Part shown: positions 6,208-11,998 of the stretch, one piece after another
How positions within the stretch are numbered: the first letter of the stretch is position 1
Layout of the letters: each line of letters opens with the position of its first letter
Source of the DNA: Deltaproteobacteria bacterium
Lineage (GTDB): Bacteria; Desulfobacterota; Binatia; UBA9968
DNA length: 11,998 bases
NCBI GenBank assembly: GCA_005878685.1
Contig: VBLN01000234.1
Location: 1,953 to 13,950 of the forward strand
Direction of reading: 5' to 3'
The notes under the pieces: generated by a model
Told to the model about the DNA's origin: nothing
What the model saw: the letters and a program-made list of their open reading frames with translations, nothing else
Database searches by the model: none
Translations under genes and position numbers: made by a program

Positions 6208-6555
6208 TTACTTAGTGTATCGAACCTCGAAAGTCGTACATCCTCTAGGGGATTTCCACGGGCCATGGGGCATACTGGGGGGACGACAGGCATATTGCCC
6301 TGCCTTAAACTCCTCCTTGAGTCTCAAATCAATAATGCTTCCGTCCAAGATATAGACTTCTTCCCAGAAGTCGTGAGTCAAGACGCCGTTCGGCGTCGTG
6401 TCACAACCCGGTTCAAACCGTAACATCCGAGTGTAGTTGCCGGAATTGGGATCCCCTGTCAGAATGCGCTCGCGAAGACCGGAACACAGACTTCCTGGAA
6501 CATCCCGCCACGGTTTCACCGCAACATCAAAAAATTCTAGCTCTTCCTTGAGCAT
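6208..6555 (-). CDS. Single-domain cupin, ChrR-like
   Basis: The frame is open back to 6690, but ATG 6555 has a perfect AAGGAGG eight bases upstream and begins exactly at MLKEELEFFDVA, the usual start of this family, giving 115 residues. The motifs THDFWEEVYILDG and ACRPPSMPHGPW are the two metal-binding cupin strands (His, Glu and His ligands). Family relatives are described as ChrR-like cupins or acetylacetone-dioxygenase-like proteins; no substrate can be assigned. It is the last gene of the minus-strand hemerythrin, DUF2848, cupin set, 55 bases after the DUF2848 stop, and it appears intact. Confidence 0.8.
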   Translation of the reverse strand: MLKEELEFFDVAVKPWRDVPGSLCSGLRERILTGDPNSGNYTRMLRFEPGCDTTPNGVLTHDFWEEVYILDGSIIDLRLKEEFKAGQYACRPPSMPHGPWKSPRGCTTFEVRYTK

Positions 6556-6610
6556 CTCCTCGACCTCCTTAGCCGCTGAATTCAGCCTCTTATGTTTTAC
6601 GACCTTCCGC

Positions 6611-6823
6611 TCAGAAAGCGTCAATACGACGCACCCGATACTGGCAGCGAAGCGACCGGCCTGTCGGACGATCAAAAAGTTCCGCCTCAAAGTACGGCTT
6701 CGCTAAAAAAATTCCGCCGCGCAGCGGGATCGTCCCGGTGTAAATGACCGAGCCATCCAACGGCTTTCCCATATGACTTCGCAGGATGGACAGCAAGTCT
6801 TCCGGAGAAAGAATAGCGGACAT
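6611..6823 (-). pseudogene. DUF2848 protein, C-terminal part after the frameshift
   Basis: Residues from SAILSPEDLLSILRSHMGK through DGSVIYTGTIPLRGG and FEAELFDRPTGRSLRCQYRV match the C-terminal half of DUF2848 proteins (helical SPEDLL stretch, then GT-P-GG and FE-EL strands). This half is in the +1 frame relative to the N-terminal part. The ATG at 6823 is incidental and has no ribosome site, so this segment is not an independent gene. Its stop is 55 bases before the ChrR-like cupin start. Confidence 0.75.
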
Positions 6824-7244
6824 ACAACCTCAACACGAGATCGTCCCAGCGCCCACGCACATCGGCGTAGTTCCATACCTCAGAGGAGACAGGCTTTGGA
6901 CAGACCTGCTTCGACGCGGAAATATCTACCTTCTCCAATTCGCGATCCGTATGATCACTCCCTACCGCCACCCAAATCCTATCAGCGTCCACGAGAAGCA
7001 CGACCTCGGCTTCGCCGGACGTACGCTCTCCAACGACTTCCAACTCGCTCCCCGTAGTCAGCCTGTCAAAGGTGATACGAAAAACTGCGGGTATTTCCTG
7101 TGGAGCCGGAATCCCCTGCGCCGCAAGCTCACTCACGTGAGCCTTCACGGCTGCCTGATTGCGACCCGTGTAACCAGCGACCACGACTCTTGTAGGCACA
7201 AAGTCGATCTGCTTGCCCGTTGCCTGCTGCCTGAATCTTATCAC
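6687..7244 (-). pseudogene. DUF2848 protein, N-terminal part before the frameshift
   Basis: GTG 7244 starts a clear DUF2848 protein: FRQQATGKQIDF, VVVAGYTGRNQAAVKAH, DRLTTGSELEV, GSDHTDRELEKVDIS and KQVCPKPVSSEVW, up to about residue 140 (WDDLVLRL). The final 45 residues (YVRYSFSGRLAV onward) are out of frame and match nothing. The two halves together give about 210 residues against roughly 225 usual, so a linker of about 15 residues plus the frame were lost near 6823-6827. DUF2848 resembles fumarylacetoacetate-hydrolase-type proteins and often lies near catabolic genes; its reaction is not known to me. The start is 14 bases after the hemerythrin stop. Confidence 0.78.
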
Positions 7245-7258
7245 CGCACTGTTCCCTA

Positions 7259-7735
7259 TCAGAGGCGCTCGTTTTCTCCGCGTTCGAGAATTCTCTCGAT
7301 CTCCCTCTTGACTCCTTCAGCTTCCTCTGGTGTCGCAAGCTCCTCGAAGAGGAGAAAAAGTTCCCGCTCCTCGCGCCGAATATGCCGCTCCAGCAGATCG
7401 CCGAAGTCAAACAAAAGCTTGGCGACGCCGGTATCCGCTTCCAGGCCGCGCGCCGCCTCCCGTATCTTCTTGTGATCCGCAAGCAGAACGTCAATTAAAG
7501 TCCGCGACTGCGGAATCGACAGGCGCATAAAAGGGAATAGCGCTTGCTCTTCAGCCTGAAAATGTCTCTCCAGGTTCGTTGAAAAAAAATCTCTTATTTC
7601 TCGGGCTCGCTCTCGCAGTCCTCGCACTCCCATAGGCTTGATCTGGCCCAAGGCTTGCTTCCGGCATCTCAGAGCCAATGCCAAACCATGGTGGTGATCG
7701 TGAGAAAGCGGCATTAAACTTGGATGACGAGGCAT
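7259..7735 (-). CDS. Hemerythrin-like (HHE) protein
   Basis: This 158-residue cytosolic four-helix bundle carries the non-haem di-iron ligand set: SHDHHH (12-16), ERHFQAEE (His58, Glu62), ADHKK (His88) and ERHIRREE (His118, Glu122). Such proteins bind O2 or NO, or buffer iron. It is the first gene of a minus-strand set with DUF2848 and a cupin, so an oxygen- or iron-linked function for the set is plausible. The start at 7735 has a weak ribosome site; Met8 (MPLSHDH) is an alternative. It is transcribed divergently from the binding-protein gene across an 81-base gap that holds no clear promoter boxes. Confidence 0.85.
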   Translation of the reverse strand: MPRHPSLMPLSHDHHHGLALALRCRKQALGQIKPMGVRGLRERAREIRDFFSTNLERHFQAEEQALFPFMRLSIPQSRTLIDVLLADHKKIREAARGLEADTGVAKLLFDFGDLLERHIRREERELFLLFEELATPEEAEGVKREIERILERGENERL

Positions 7736-7816
7736 AAGATCTGTCTATGTTTACATCGAACCACCTCCGTGCTACAAGCAGTCTGACTTCATAAGATCCA
7801 GCTGAACGAGCAAACG

Positions 7817-8791
7817 ATGGCACGTCGAGCGGCGATACTCGCCTTATTCATGCACCTAATCGTCGCAACGCACTCTCACTGCTTGGCCGCCGATCATCTG
7901 ACGAAAGTCGTGCTCGCCAACGGTGCCATAAGCAATAATGTCACTCCACTTTGGATTGCTAGAGACCAGGGCTTCTTCCACAAGTATGGCCTAGAGGTCG
8001 ACCTCGTATTTATCATCGCTGGTCGGGCAGTACAGGCGATGCTTGCGGGCCAGGTTGCCCTCGGACTGGTCGGCGCCACCCACGTGACCAATGCGGTGAC
8101 GGGCGGGGGCGACCTCACGATGATTCTGGGCCTCCAGAACAAATTGGACTATTTATTTATCGCTCGGCCCTCCATCCGTAGCGCCGAAGAGCTTAAGGGA
8201 AAGAAAGTCGCTATCGGAACGCCTGCAGGCTCCGCTTCCCTCGCGACCTATGTCGCCCTCGACTACTTTGGTCTCATGCCGCGCCGGGACAATATCGTCC
8301 TACGTTCAGGAACGGTCGAGGCAACGAGCCTGTCCCCGGAGTTTGGCCAGACTGTTCAGAGCGAAGGCTATCGCGTCCTTTTGGATACCGGAAAAGAGAA
8401 TATCCCGTTTCAGTCTTCTGGACTGGTTACTTCGCACAAGCTGATGAAGTCGAATCCTCAACTGGTGGAGAACATGTCAAAGGCGATCATTGAGGCCGTG
8501 GCTTACATTCATAATCCAGCCAACAATAAAGTGGTAGAACAAACCTTGGCCAAATATCTGAGACTGAATAAGCCGGACCAGATAGAAAGGGCCTATCTCG
8601 ATCTGCGCAAGGAGCTTCCGCGCAAGCCATGCCCGACGCTGGAGGGCATTGCATCGGTGCTCAGACTCATGGCGCAGCACGGGCTCAACTCCAAAGCCGT
8701 ACAACTCAAGCCGGAGGACGTGGCCGATCTGAGTCTATGCAAAAAGCTCGACGAGAGCGGCTTTATGGATCGGGCCTATCAGGGATCGTAG
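7817..8791 (+). CDS. Periplasmic ABC-transporter substrate-binding protein, NMT1/SsuA-like, with an internal deletion
   Basis: Residues 1-24 form a signal peptide (basic MARR, hydrophobic core, cleavage near CLAA-DH). The mature part has the NMT1/SsuA type II binding fold: WIARDQGFFHKYGLEVDL, MLAGQVALG, EELKGKKVAIGTPAGSAS and VEATSLSPEF. Relatives bind small organic anions, sulfonates or thiamine precursors; the ligand is unknown. No permease or ATPase gene is in view. The oddity lies between Leu162 and Arg163: IVL joins RSGTVEATSL, whereas relatives have about 13-14 more residues (QIGGVPERLAAL-like) that border the ligand cleft. The frame is kept, so a protein is made but probably cannot bind normally. 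The ribosome site is weak. The stop lies only 9 bases from the convergent hypothetical gene. Confidence 0.82.
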   Translation: MARRAAILALFMHLIVATHSHCLAADHLTKVVLANGAISNNVTPLWIARDQGFFHKYGLEVDLVFIIAGRAVQAMLAGQVALGLVGATHVTNAVTGGGDLTMILGLQNKLDYLFIARPSIRSAEELKGKKVAIGTPAGSASLATYVALDYFGLMPRRDNIVLRSGTVEATSLSPEFGQTVQSEGYRVLLDTGKENIPFQSSGLVTSHKLMKSNPQLVENMSKAIIEAVAYIHNPANNKVVEQTLAKYLRLNKPDQIERAYLDLRKELPRKPCPTLEGIASVLRLMAQHGLNSKAVQLKPEDVADLSLCKKLDESGFMDRAYQGS

Positions 8792-8800
8792 GGGAGTGAT

Positions 8801-9145
8801 CTACCTCGAGCGCGGGCGTCTCAAACGTCTCTTAGGAGCTTGCGCATCAGGAAATTGAATGCTGATCGTATGAACACTTTCCGCAAACTTGTCGGCAAGA
8901 CGTCCAATCAGTGCGCTCAGTAATCTCCATTCATTTCCAGGCGTTCGCGGGCTCAGGATCTCGCAACTAATCACCCCTCTGGAATCAGACCAGCTGATCC
9001 AGCCGGAATAGCCTGGATTGCGGTGCGTGACCCTTTTCCCGCGTTTCGCGATCACAAAAGTCCGGAGATCTCCGGACCGCATCGCATGAATCAACGTCCG
9101 GAAGAGATTCGCACCGGCTCGCTCGACGATCTGTAGCCTAATCAT
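8801..9145 (-). CDS. Conserved hypothetical protein, 114 residues
   Basis: GGAGGAGAAAG directly precedes ATG 9145, a strong translation start. The protein begins MIRLQIVERAGANLFRTLIH and has an alpha/beta composition, a central GYSGWISW stretch rich in Trp, and a very basic tail (KRRLRRPRSR). It has no signal peptide, no membrane span and no cysteine pair, and I know no family name. It lies 53 bases behind the CoA-transferase stop on the same strand, so it is probably the last gene of that transcript. The basic tail could contact nucleic acid; that is a guess. Confidence 0.7.
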   Translation of the reverse strand: MIRLQIVERAGANLFRTLIHAMRSGDLRTFVIAKRGKRVTHRNPGYSGWISWSDSRGVISCEILSPRTPGNEWRLLSALIGRLADKFAESVHTISIQFPDAQAPKRRLRRPRSR

Positions 9146-9198
9146 CTTTCTCCTCCCCCACCAACTGTCATTTTCTGGCGCCCTGAAGCGCCATTTCC

Positions 9199-10374
9199 TC
9201 AGATCACCTTCAAATCCCTGAACCTTAGGATCGCCCCTTGATCATACCCAAGCGCGGCCAAAATTTCATTCGTATGCTCCCCTAAGACGGGCGGCGGGAG
9301 GTCGATTTTTGGTGGCGTACGGCTGAGATCAATCCCGCTTCCCACCAGGCGCAGCTTCCCCATCCGAGGGTGTTGGACTTCCACAGGAAACCCGTATTCC
9401 TGCACCTGCGGATCTTTGAAGACCTCCTCTAGGGTATTCAAGGGAGCGCATGGGACGTCCTTATCGCGGAGACGCAGCAGCCATTCGTCTCTCCGGCCGC
9501 TACGAAAAATCTCCTGTAACAAGTTGGAAAGCGAGTCGTGATTCTCGATTCTCCCTTTCCGGTCGCGAAAGCGCGGGTCATCGGCCCACTCTGTCCTTCC
9601 CACAACCTCCAGAAGGCCGCGCCAGAATTTTTCTGGGGAAGAGAGATGAATGACAAAAGGAAGATTTTCGTGGTCTACAAACGCAAAGACGCTGGCTGTT
9701 CGAGTTCGGTGAGCCCTGCTCGGGACCACCTTAGTCTCAAAATAACGAGCCGCATTCTCGCTGATAAAGGAAACCGAGGCGCGCAGCAGCGACGTCTCGA
9801 CCCTTTGCCCCTGCCCGGTCATCATGCGGTTGACCAAGCCTCCTAGAACTCCGTAACAGGCGTACATCCCTGTGAGGTGATCCGAGAAGGATATGCCCAT
9901 GCACTTCGGGTCACCAGGATCCGTTAAAAGGCTTAGCAGGCCGCTGAAAGCCTGACCGACCGTGTCATAGCCTGGGAGGTCTCTATAGGGATCCGTCTGG
10001 CCAAATCCGGAGATAGAACAGTAAATAATTTTGGCGTTAAGCTCGCGGATAGAATCGTAGCCAAGGCCCCTCTTTTCCAGCGTTCCCGGCCGAAAATTTT
10101 CTATTACGACATCAGAGCGGGCGATCAATTTGAGGAGGATCTCTCTGCCCTGATCCTGCCGGAAATCCAGGGTAAGACTTTTCTTGTTCCGATTGAGGCT
10201 GCAAAATGTGGCGGAGTAGAGTTTTTCTCCCCAGCCTCTAAACGGATCACCCTGTCCGGGCTGTTCCACTTTGATGACCTCAGCGCCCAGGTCCGCCAAC
10301 AAGACCGACGCAAAAGGCCCTGTCACATAGCTGGCAAGCTCGACAACTCGAATCCCTTGAAGAGCCCCACTCAT
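9199..10374 (-). CDS. Class III (CaiB/BaiF, formyl-CoA type) CoA-transferase
   Basis: The 391-residue length is normal for the family. The motifs are LQGIRVVELASYVTGPFAS, LADLGAEVIKVE, NRNKKSLTLDF, VVIENFRPGTLEKRGLGYD, YCSISGFGQ, PGYDTVGQAFSGLL and GISFSDHLTGMYA. Asp165 is the expected catalytic residue that forms the aspartyl-CoA anhydride. The closing VLGEHTNEILAALGYD is also typical. These enzymes move CoA between two carboxylic acids in the cytosol, usually in catabolism of aromatic acids, carnitine or dicarboxylates; the substrate pair is unknown. The start is supported by GGGGAAGGAG just upstream. No lesion is visible. It sits between a histidine kinase and a small hypothetical, both on the same strand. 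Confidence 0.9.
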   Translation of the reverse strand: MSGALQGIRVVELASYVTGPFASVLLADLGAEVIKVEQPGQGDPFRGWGEKLYSATFCSLNRNKKSLTLDFRQDQGREILLKLIARSDVVIENFRPGTLEKRGLGYDSIRELNAKIIYCSISGFGQTDPYRDLPGYDTVGQAFSGLLSLLTDPGDPKCMGISFSDHLTGMYACYGVLGGLVNRMMTGQGQRVETSLLRASVSFISENAARYFETKVVPSRAHRTRTASVFAFVDHENLPFVIHLSSPEKFWRGLLEVVGRTEWADDPRFRDRKGRIENHDSLSNLLQEIFRSGRRDEWLLRLRDKDVPCAPLNTLEEVFKDPQVQEYGFPVEVQHPRMGKLRLVGSGIDLSRTPPKIDLPPPVLGEHTNEILAALGYDQGAILRFRDLKVI

Positions 10375-10452
10375 GTCTCCTTCCCCTTCGCTGTGCCCTT
10401 CCTAGCTTTTATCAGGGACTCAAGTCAAGAGGAACCTTGAGGAATGGGGAAA

Positions 10453-10485
10453 GCTCCGACCGTTTTAATTGCCCCGGCACGGAGC
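10453..10485. repeat. Inverted repeat between the histidine kinase and CoA-transferase genes
   Basis: GCTCCG (10453-10458) pairs with CGGAGC (10480-10485), with an inner CCG/CGG pair around a 12-base loop. It falls in the 123-base gap. Neither strand has a T-run after it, so it may be a regulatory or RNA-processing structure or chance. Confidence 0.3.
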
Positions 10486-10497
10486 GTTACGGGAAGT

Positions 10498-11998
10498 CTA
10501 GTTTGAAAACGACTGCGCGGAATAAGGAAGGGTAACTGTAAAGGTGGACCCTTTACCCGGCTGGCTCTGAACCTGAATCTCTCCTTGCATGAGCTCCAGG
10601 TAGCTTTTGACGATGCTCAGACCTAGACCCACGCCGCTGTAGCTTCCTGTATGGGCCTCCTGGAGTTGGTGAAATTGCTCGAAGATGCGAGGGAGATCCT
10701 CTGACTTAATGCCCATCCCGGTATCTTCGACGACAAACTCAACTTGATGTCTTTCTTTGAGATCCCGAACCCGAATTTCGATTTTGCCCTCTCGAGTAAA
10801 CTTGAAGGCGTTACCGATAAGATTCTGCAACACTTCCTCCAGTTTTAAGGCATCCGTCGTCATTGGGCGCAGCCCGGGCTGTACTTTCCAGAGGATTTTG
10901 ACGTGGTCGCCGTTCCGACTCAGCTGTTCGACATAGTCCTGGGCACGGCTGATGATTTCGTCGACGTGAAAAGTGGAAATGTCAAGCGTCCCTTTTCTCG
11001 CCTCCATCTTGGAGAACGTCAACACATCGTTGATAAGCTTGAGAAGATTTTTGGAATGATACAGGATCTTCTCGAGCGCCTTCTTTTGCTCCTGCTTCAT
11101 CTCGCCAAAGAAACCATCCAAGCTCAGATCGGCATTTCCGATGATGACATTCAGCGGTGTGCGAAGCTCGTGGGACATCGCCGCCATGAACTCCGACTTG
11201 GCGCTGTTGGCCTCCTGAAGACTTCGGTTGAGTGCCTGCAGCTCTATCGTCTTTTGCCTTGTCTCCTCAAAGAGATTGGCATTTTCAACCGCGACGCCAA
11301 TCGCGCTGGCGATCGAGCCGAGCAAGCGGAGTTCCTCGGAAGAGAAACGGTGAACGTCGCGACTGGCAATACATAAGGCTCCGAAAACGCCCTCCTTCGT
11401 CTTAATCGGGAAACTGCCTATGGCATGAAATCCGTGCGACAAGACCTTCTTACGCGTGGATGCCTGAGCGTACTGAGGGTCGTTCGCCACATCTTCAAAG
11501 ACAAAGGGCATGCCCGTTTCCGCCACCTTTCCGACCACGCCTCTTCCTATTTTCACCGATGGGGAAAAGTCGTCGCTTACGCCCTTACAGACCCTCAGCA
11601 TCAATTCCTGTTTTTCCGAGTCAAGCAGATAAATCCACGCCGCGTCAAAGCCAACCACCTCCAGGACCTTATCGATCGCCTCTCCGAGAAGAACCTTGAG
11701 GTCAAGCGACCGGCTCACCGCAGCGGTCACAGAATGGAGAGCCGCGATCTGTTGCGTTCGCGCTTTTGCCGCTTCAAACAGGGTCGCGTTCTCCACAGCC
11801 ACGCCGATCTGATCGGTCATGGAAGCGAGCAATCGAACCTCGTCGGCTGTTAGCCGCCGAGGCATCTGACTGTTGCAAACAACAGCCCCCACACATTTCA
11901 TCTTGGCCTTTATGGGGAAGACTCCAAGGAAGCTGAAACCAGTGTCTTGAGTATTTTTAGTACTGCTCAATTCCCGATACCGCGGTTCGCACCGGACA
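10498..11998 (-). CDS. GAF-domain sensor histidine kinase, 5' partial
   Basis: The frame is open to the right edge of the window, so the start lies outside; the TTG at 11970 is not a real start, because residues such as VRCEPRYREL continue upstream. The visible order, numbering from that TTG, is: end of a GAF domain (1-65), a complete GAF domain (about 90-232), a coiled-coil linker (235-262), HisKA with MSHELRTPLN (phospho-acceptor His267), and HATPase_c with NLIGNAFKFT (N box), VEDTGMGI (G1), IFEQFHQL (F box) and SGVGLGLSIVK (G2). All kinase motifs are present. No membrane span is in the visible part, so the sensor is probably cytosolic. The last residues are kinase, with no receiver fused. 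No response regulator gene lies beside it in the window. Confidence 0.92.
   Translation of the reverse strand, partial: VRCEPRYRELSSTKNTQDTGFSFLGVFPIKAKMKCVGAVVCNSQMPRRLTADEVRLLASMTDQIGVAVENATLFEAAKARTQQIAALHSVTAAVSRSLDLKVLLGEAIDKVLEVVGFDAAWIYLLDSEKQELMLRVCKGVSDDFSPSVKIGRGVVGKVAETGMPFVFEDVANDPQYAQASTRKKVLSHGFHAIGSFPIKTKEGVFGALCIASRDVHRFSSEELRLLGSIASAIGVAVENANLFEETRQKTIELQALNRSLQEANSAKSEFMAAMSHELRTPLNVIIGNADLSLDGFFGEMKQEQKKALEKILYHSKNLLKLINDVLTFSKMEARKGTLDISTFHVDEIISRAQDYVEQLSRNGDHVKILWKVQPGLRPMTTDALKLEEVLQNLIGNAFKFTREGKIEIRVRDLKERHQVEFVVEDTGMGIKSEDLPRIFEQFHQLQEAHTGSYSGVGLGLSIVKSYLELMQGEIQVQSQPGKGSTFTVTLPYSAQSFSN

Noticed and set aside
6786..7475. Plus-strand ORF of 229 codons
   Set aside because: It is antisense to DUF2848 and hemerythrin, both with clear family motifs, and is Ser/Arg-rich as expected of a shadow frame.
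10453..10485. Intrinsic terminator for the histidine kinase
   Set aside because: The stem is present but no T-run follows on the minus strand, so it is listed only as an inverted repeat.
11868..11884. Minus-strand GG-N10-GC match resembling a sigma-54 promoter
   Set aside because: It lies inside the histidine kinase GAF coding region with no gene start downstream and a poor -24 box.
1..11998. CRISPR array, tRNA, rRNA, insertion sequence or phage genes
   Set aside because: I found no spaced repeats, cloverleaf, transposase or phage structural genes on either strand.

Overview
The window is a gene-dense stretch of bacterial chromosome at middling GC. It has no rRNA, tRNA, CRISPR array or recognisable mobile element. 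The gene set suggests an uncultured soil or groundwater bacterium of the Methylomirabilota/Rokubacteria, Tectomicrobia or old 'Deltaproteobacteria' type: an orphan NMT1/SsuA-like binding protein, a class III CoA-transferase, DUF2848, ChrR-like and double cupins, hemerythrin, and a sigma-54 activator. That placement is inferred from gene content; nothing in the window fixes it.

Left part (1-3522, plus strand). The window opens inside a sigma-54 activator gene that runs in from the left. Behind it lies a 246-base gap with a well-spaced -24/-12 promoter and a 9-base-arm dyad about 175 bases upstream of the predicted start site. These lead into a sugar-1-phosphate nucleotidyltransferase gene, a helical hypothetical with an HTH-like segment, and a 38-residue membrane miniprotein. 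A second sigma-54-type promoter follows and leads into three small genes: a shortened stress-protein relative, a 35-residue membrane miniprotein and a zinc-ribbon protein. This reads as a small RpoN regulon centred on surface polysaccharide or stress.

Middle part (3598-7735, minus strand). Two groups lie here. The first is an EntS-like MFS exporter followed by a double-cupin gene broken by a 16-base tandem duplication. The second is a hemerythrin, a DUF2848 gene broken by a frameshift, and an intact one-domain cupin.

Right part (7817-11998). A secreted NMT1-like binding protein on the plus strand converges on a minus-strand set: a GAF-GAF-histidine kinase running out of the window, a CoA-transferase, and a small conserved hypothetical.

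The most striking overall feature is that five genes carry short internal lesions. The activator lacks the WPGNVR (sensor II) segment. The binding protein lacks about 13-14 residues. The stress protein lacks its Gly-rich core. The cupin gene has +16 bases. The DUF2848 gene lost a linker and its frame. Neighbouring genes look full length. This is either local gene decay or systematic short mis-assembly, and read mapping would separate the two.
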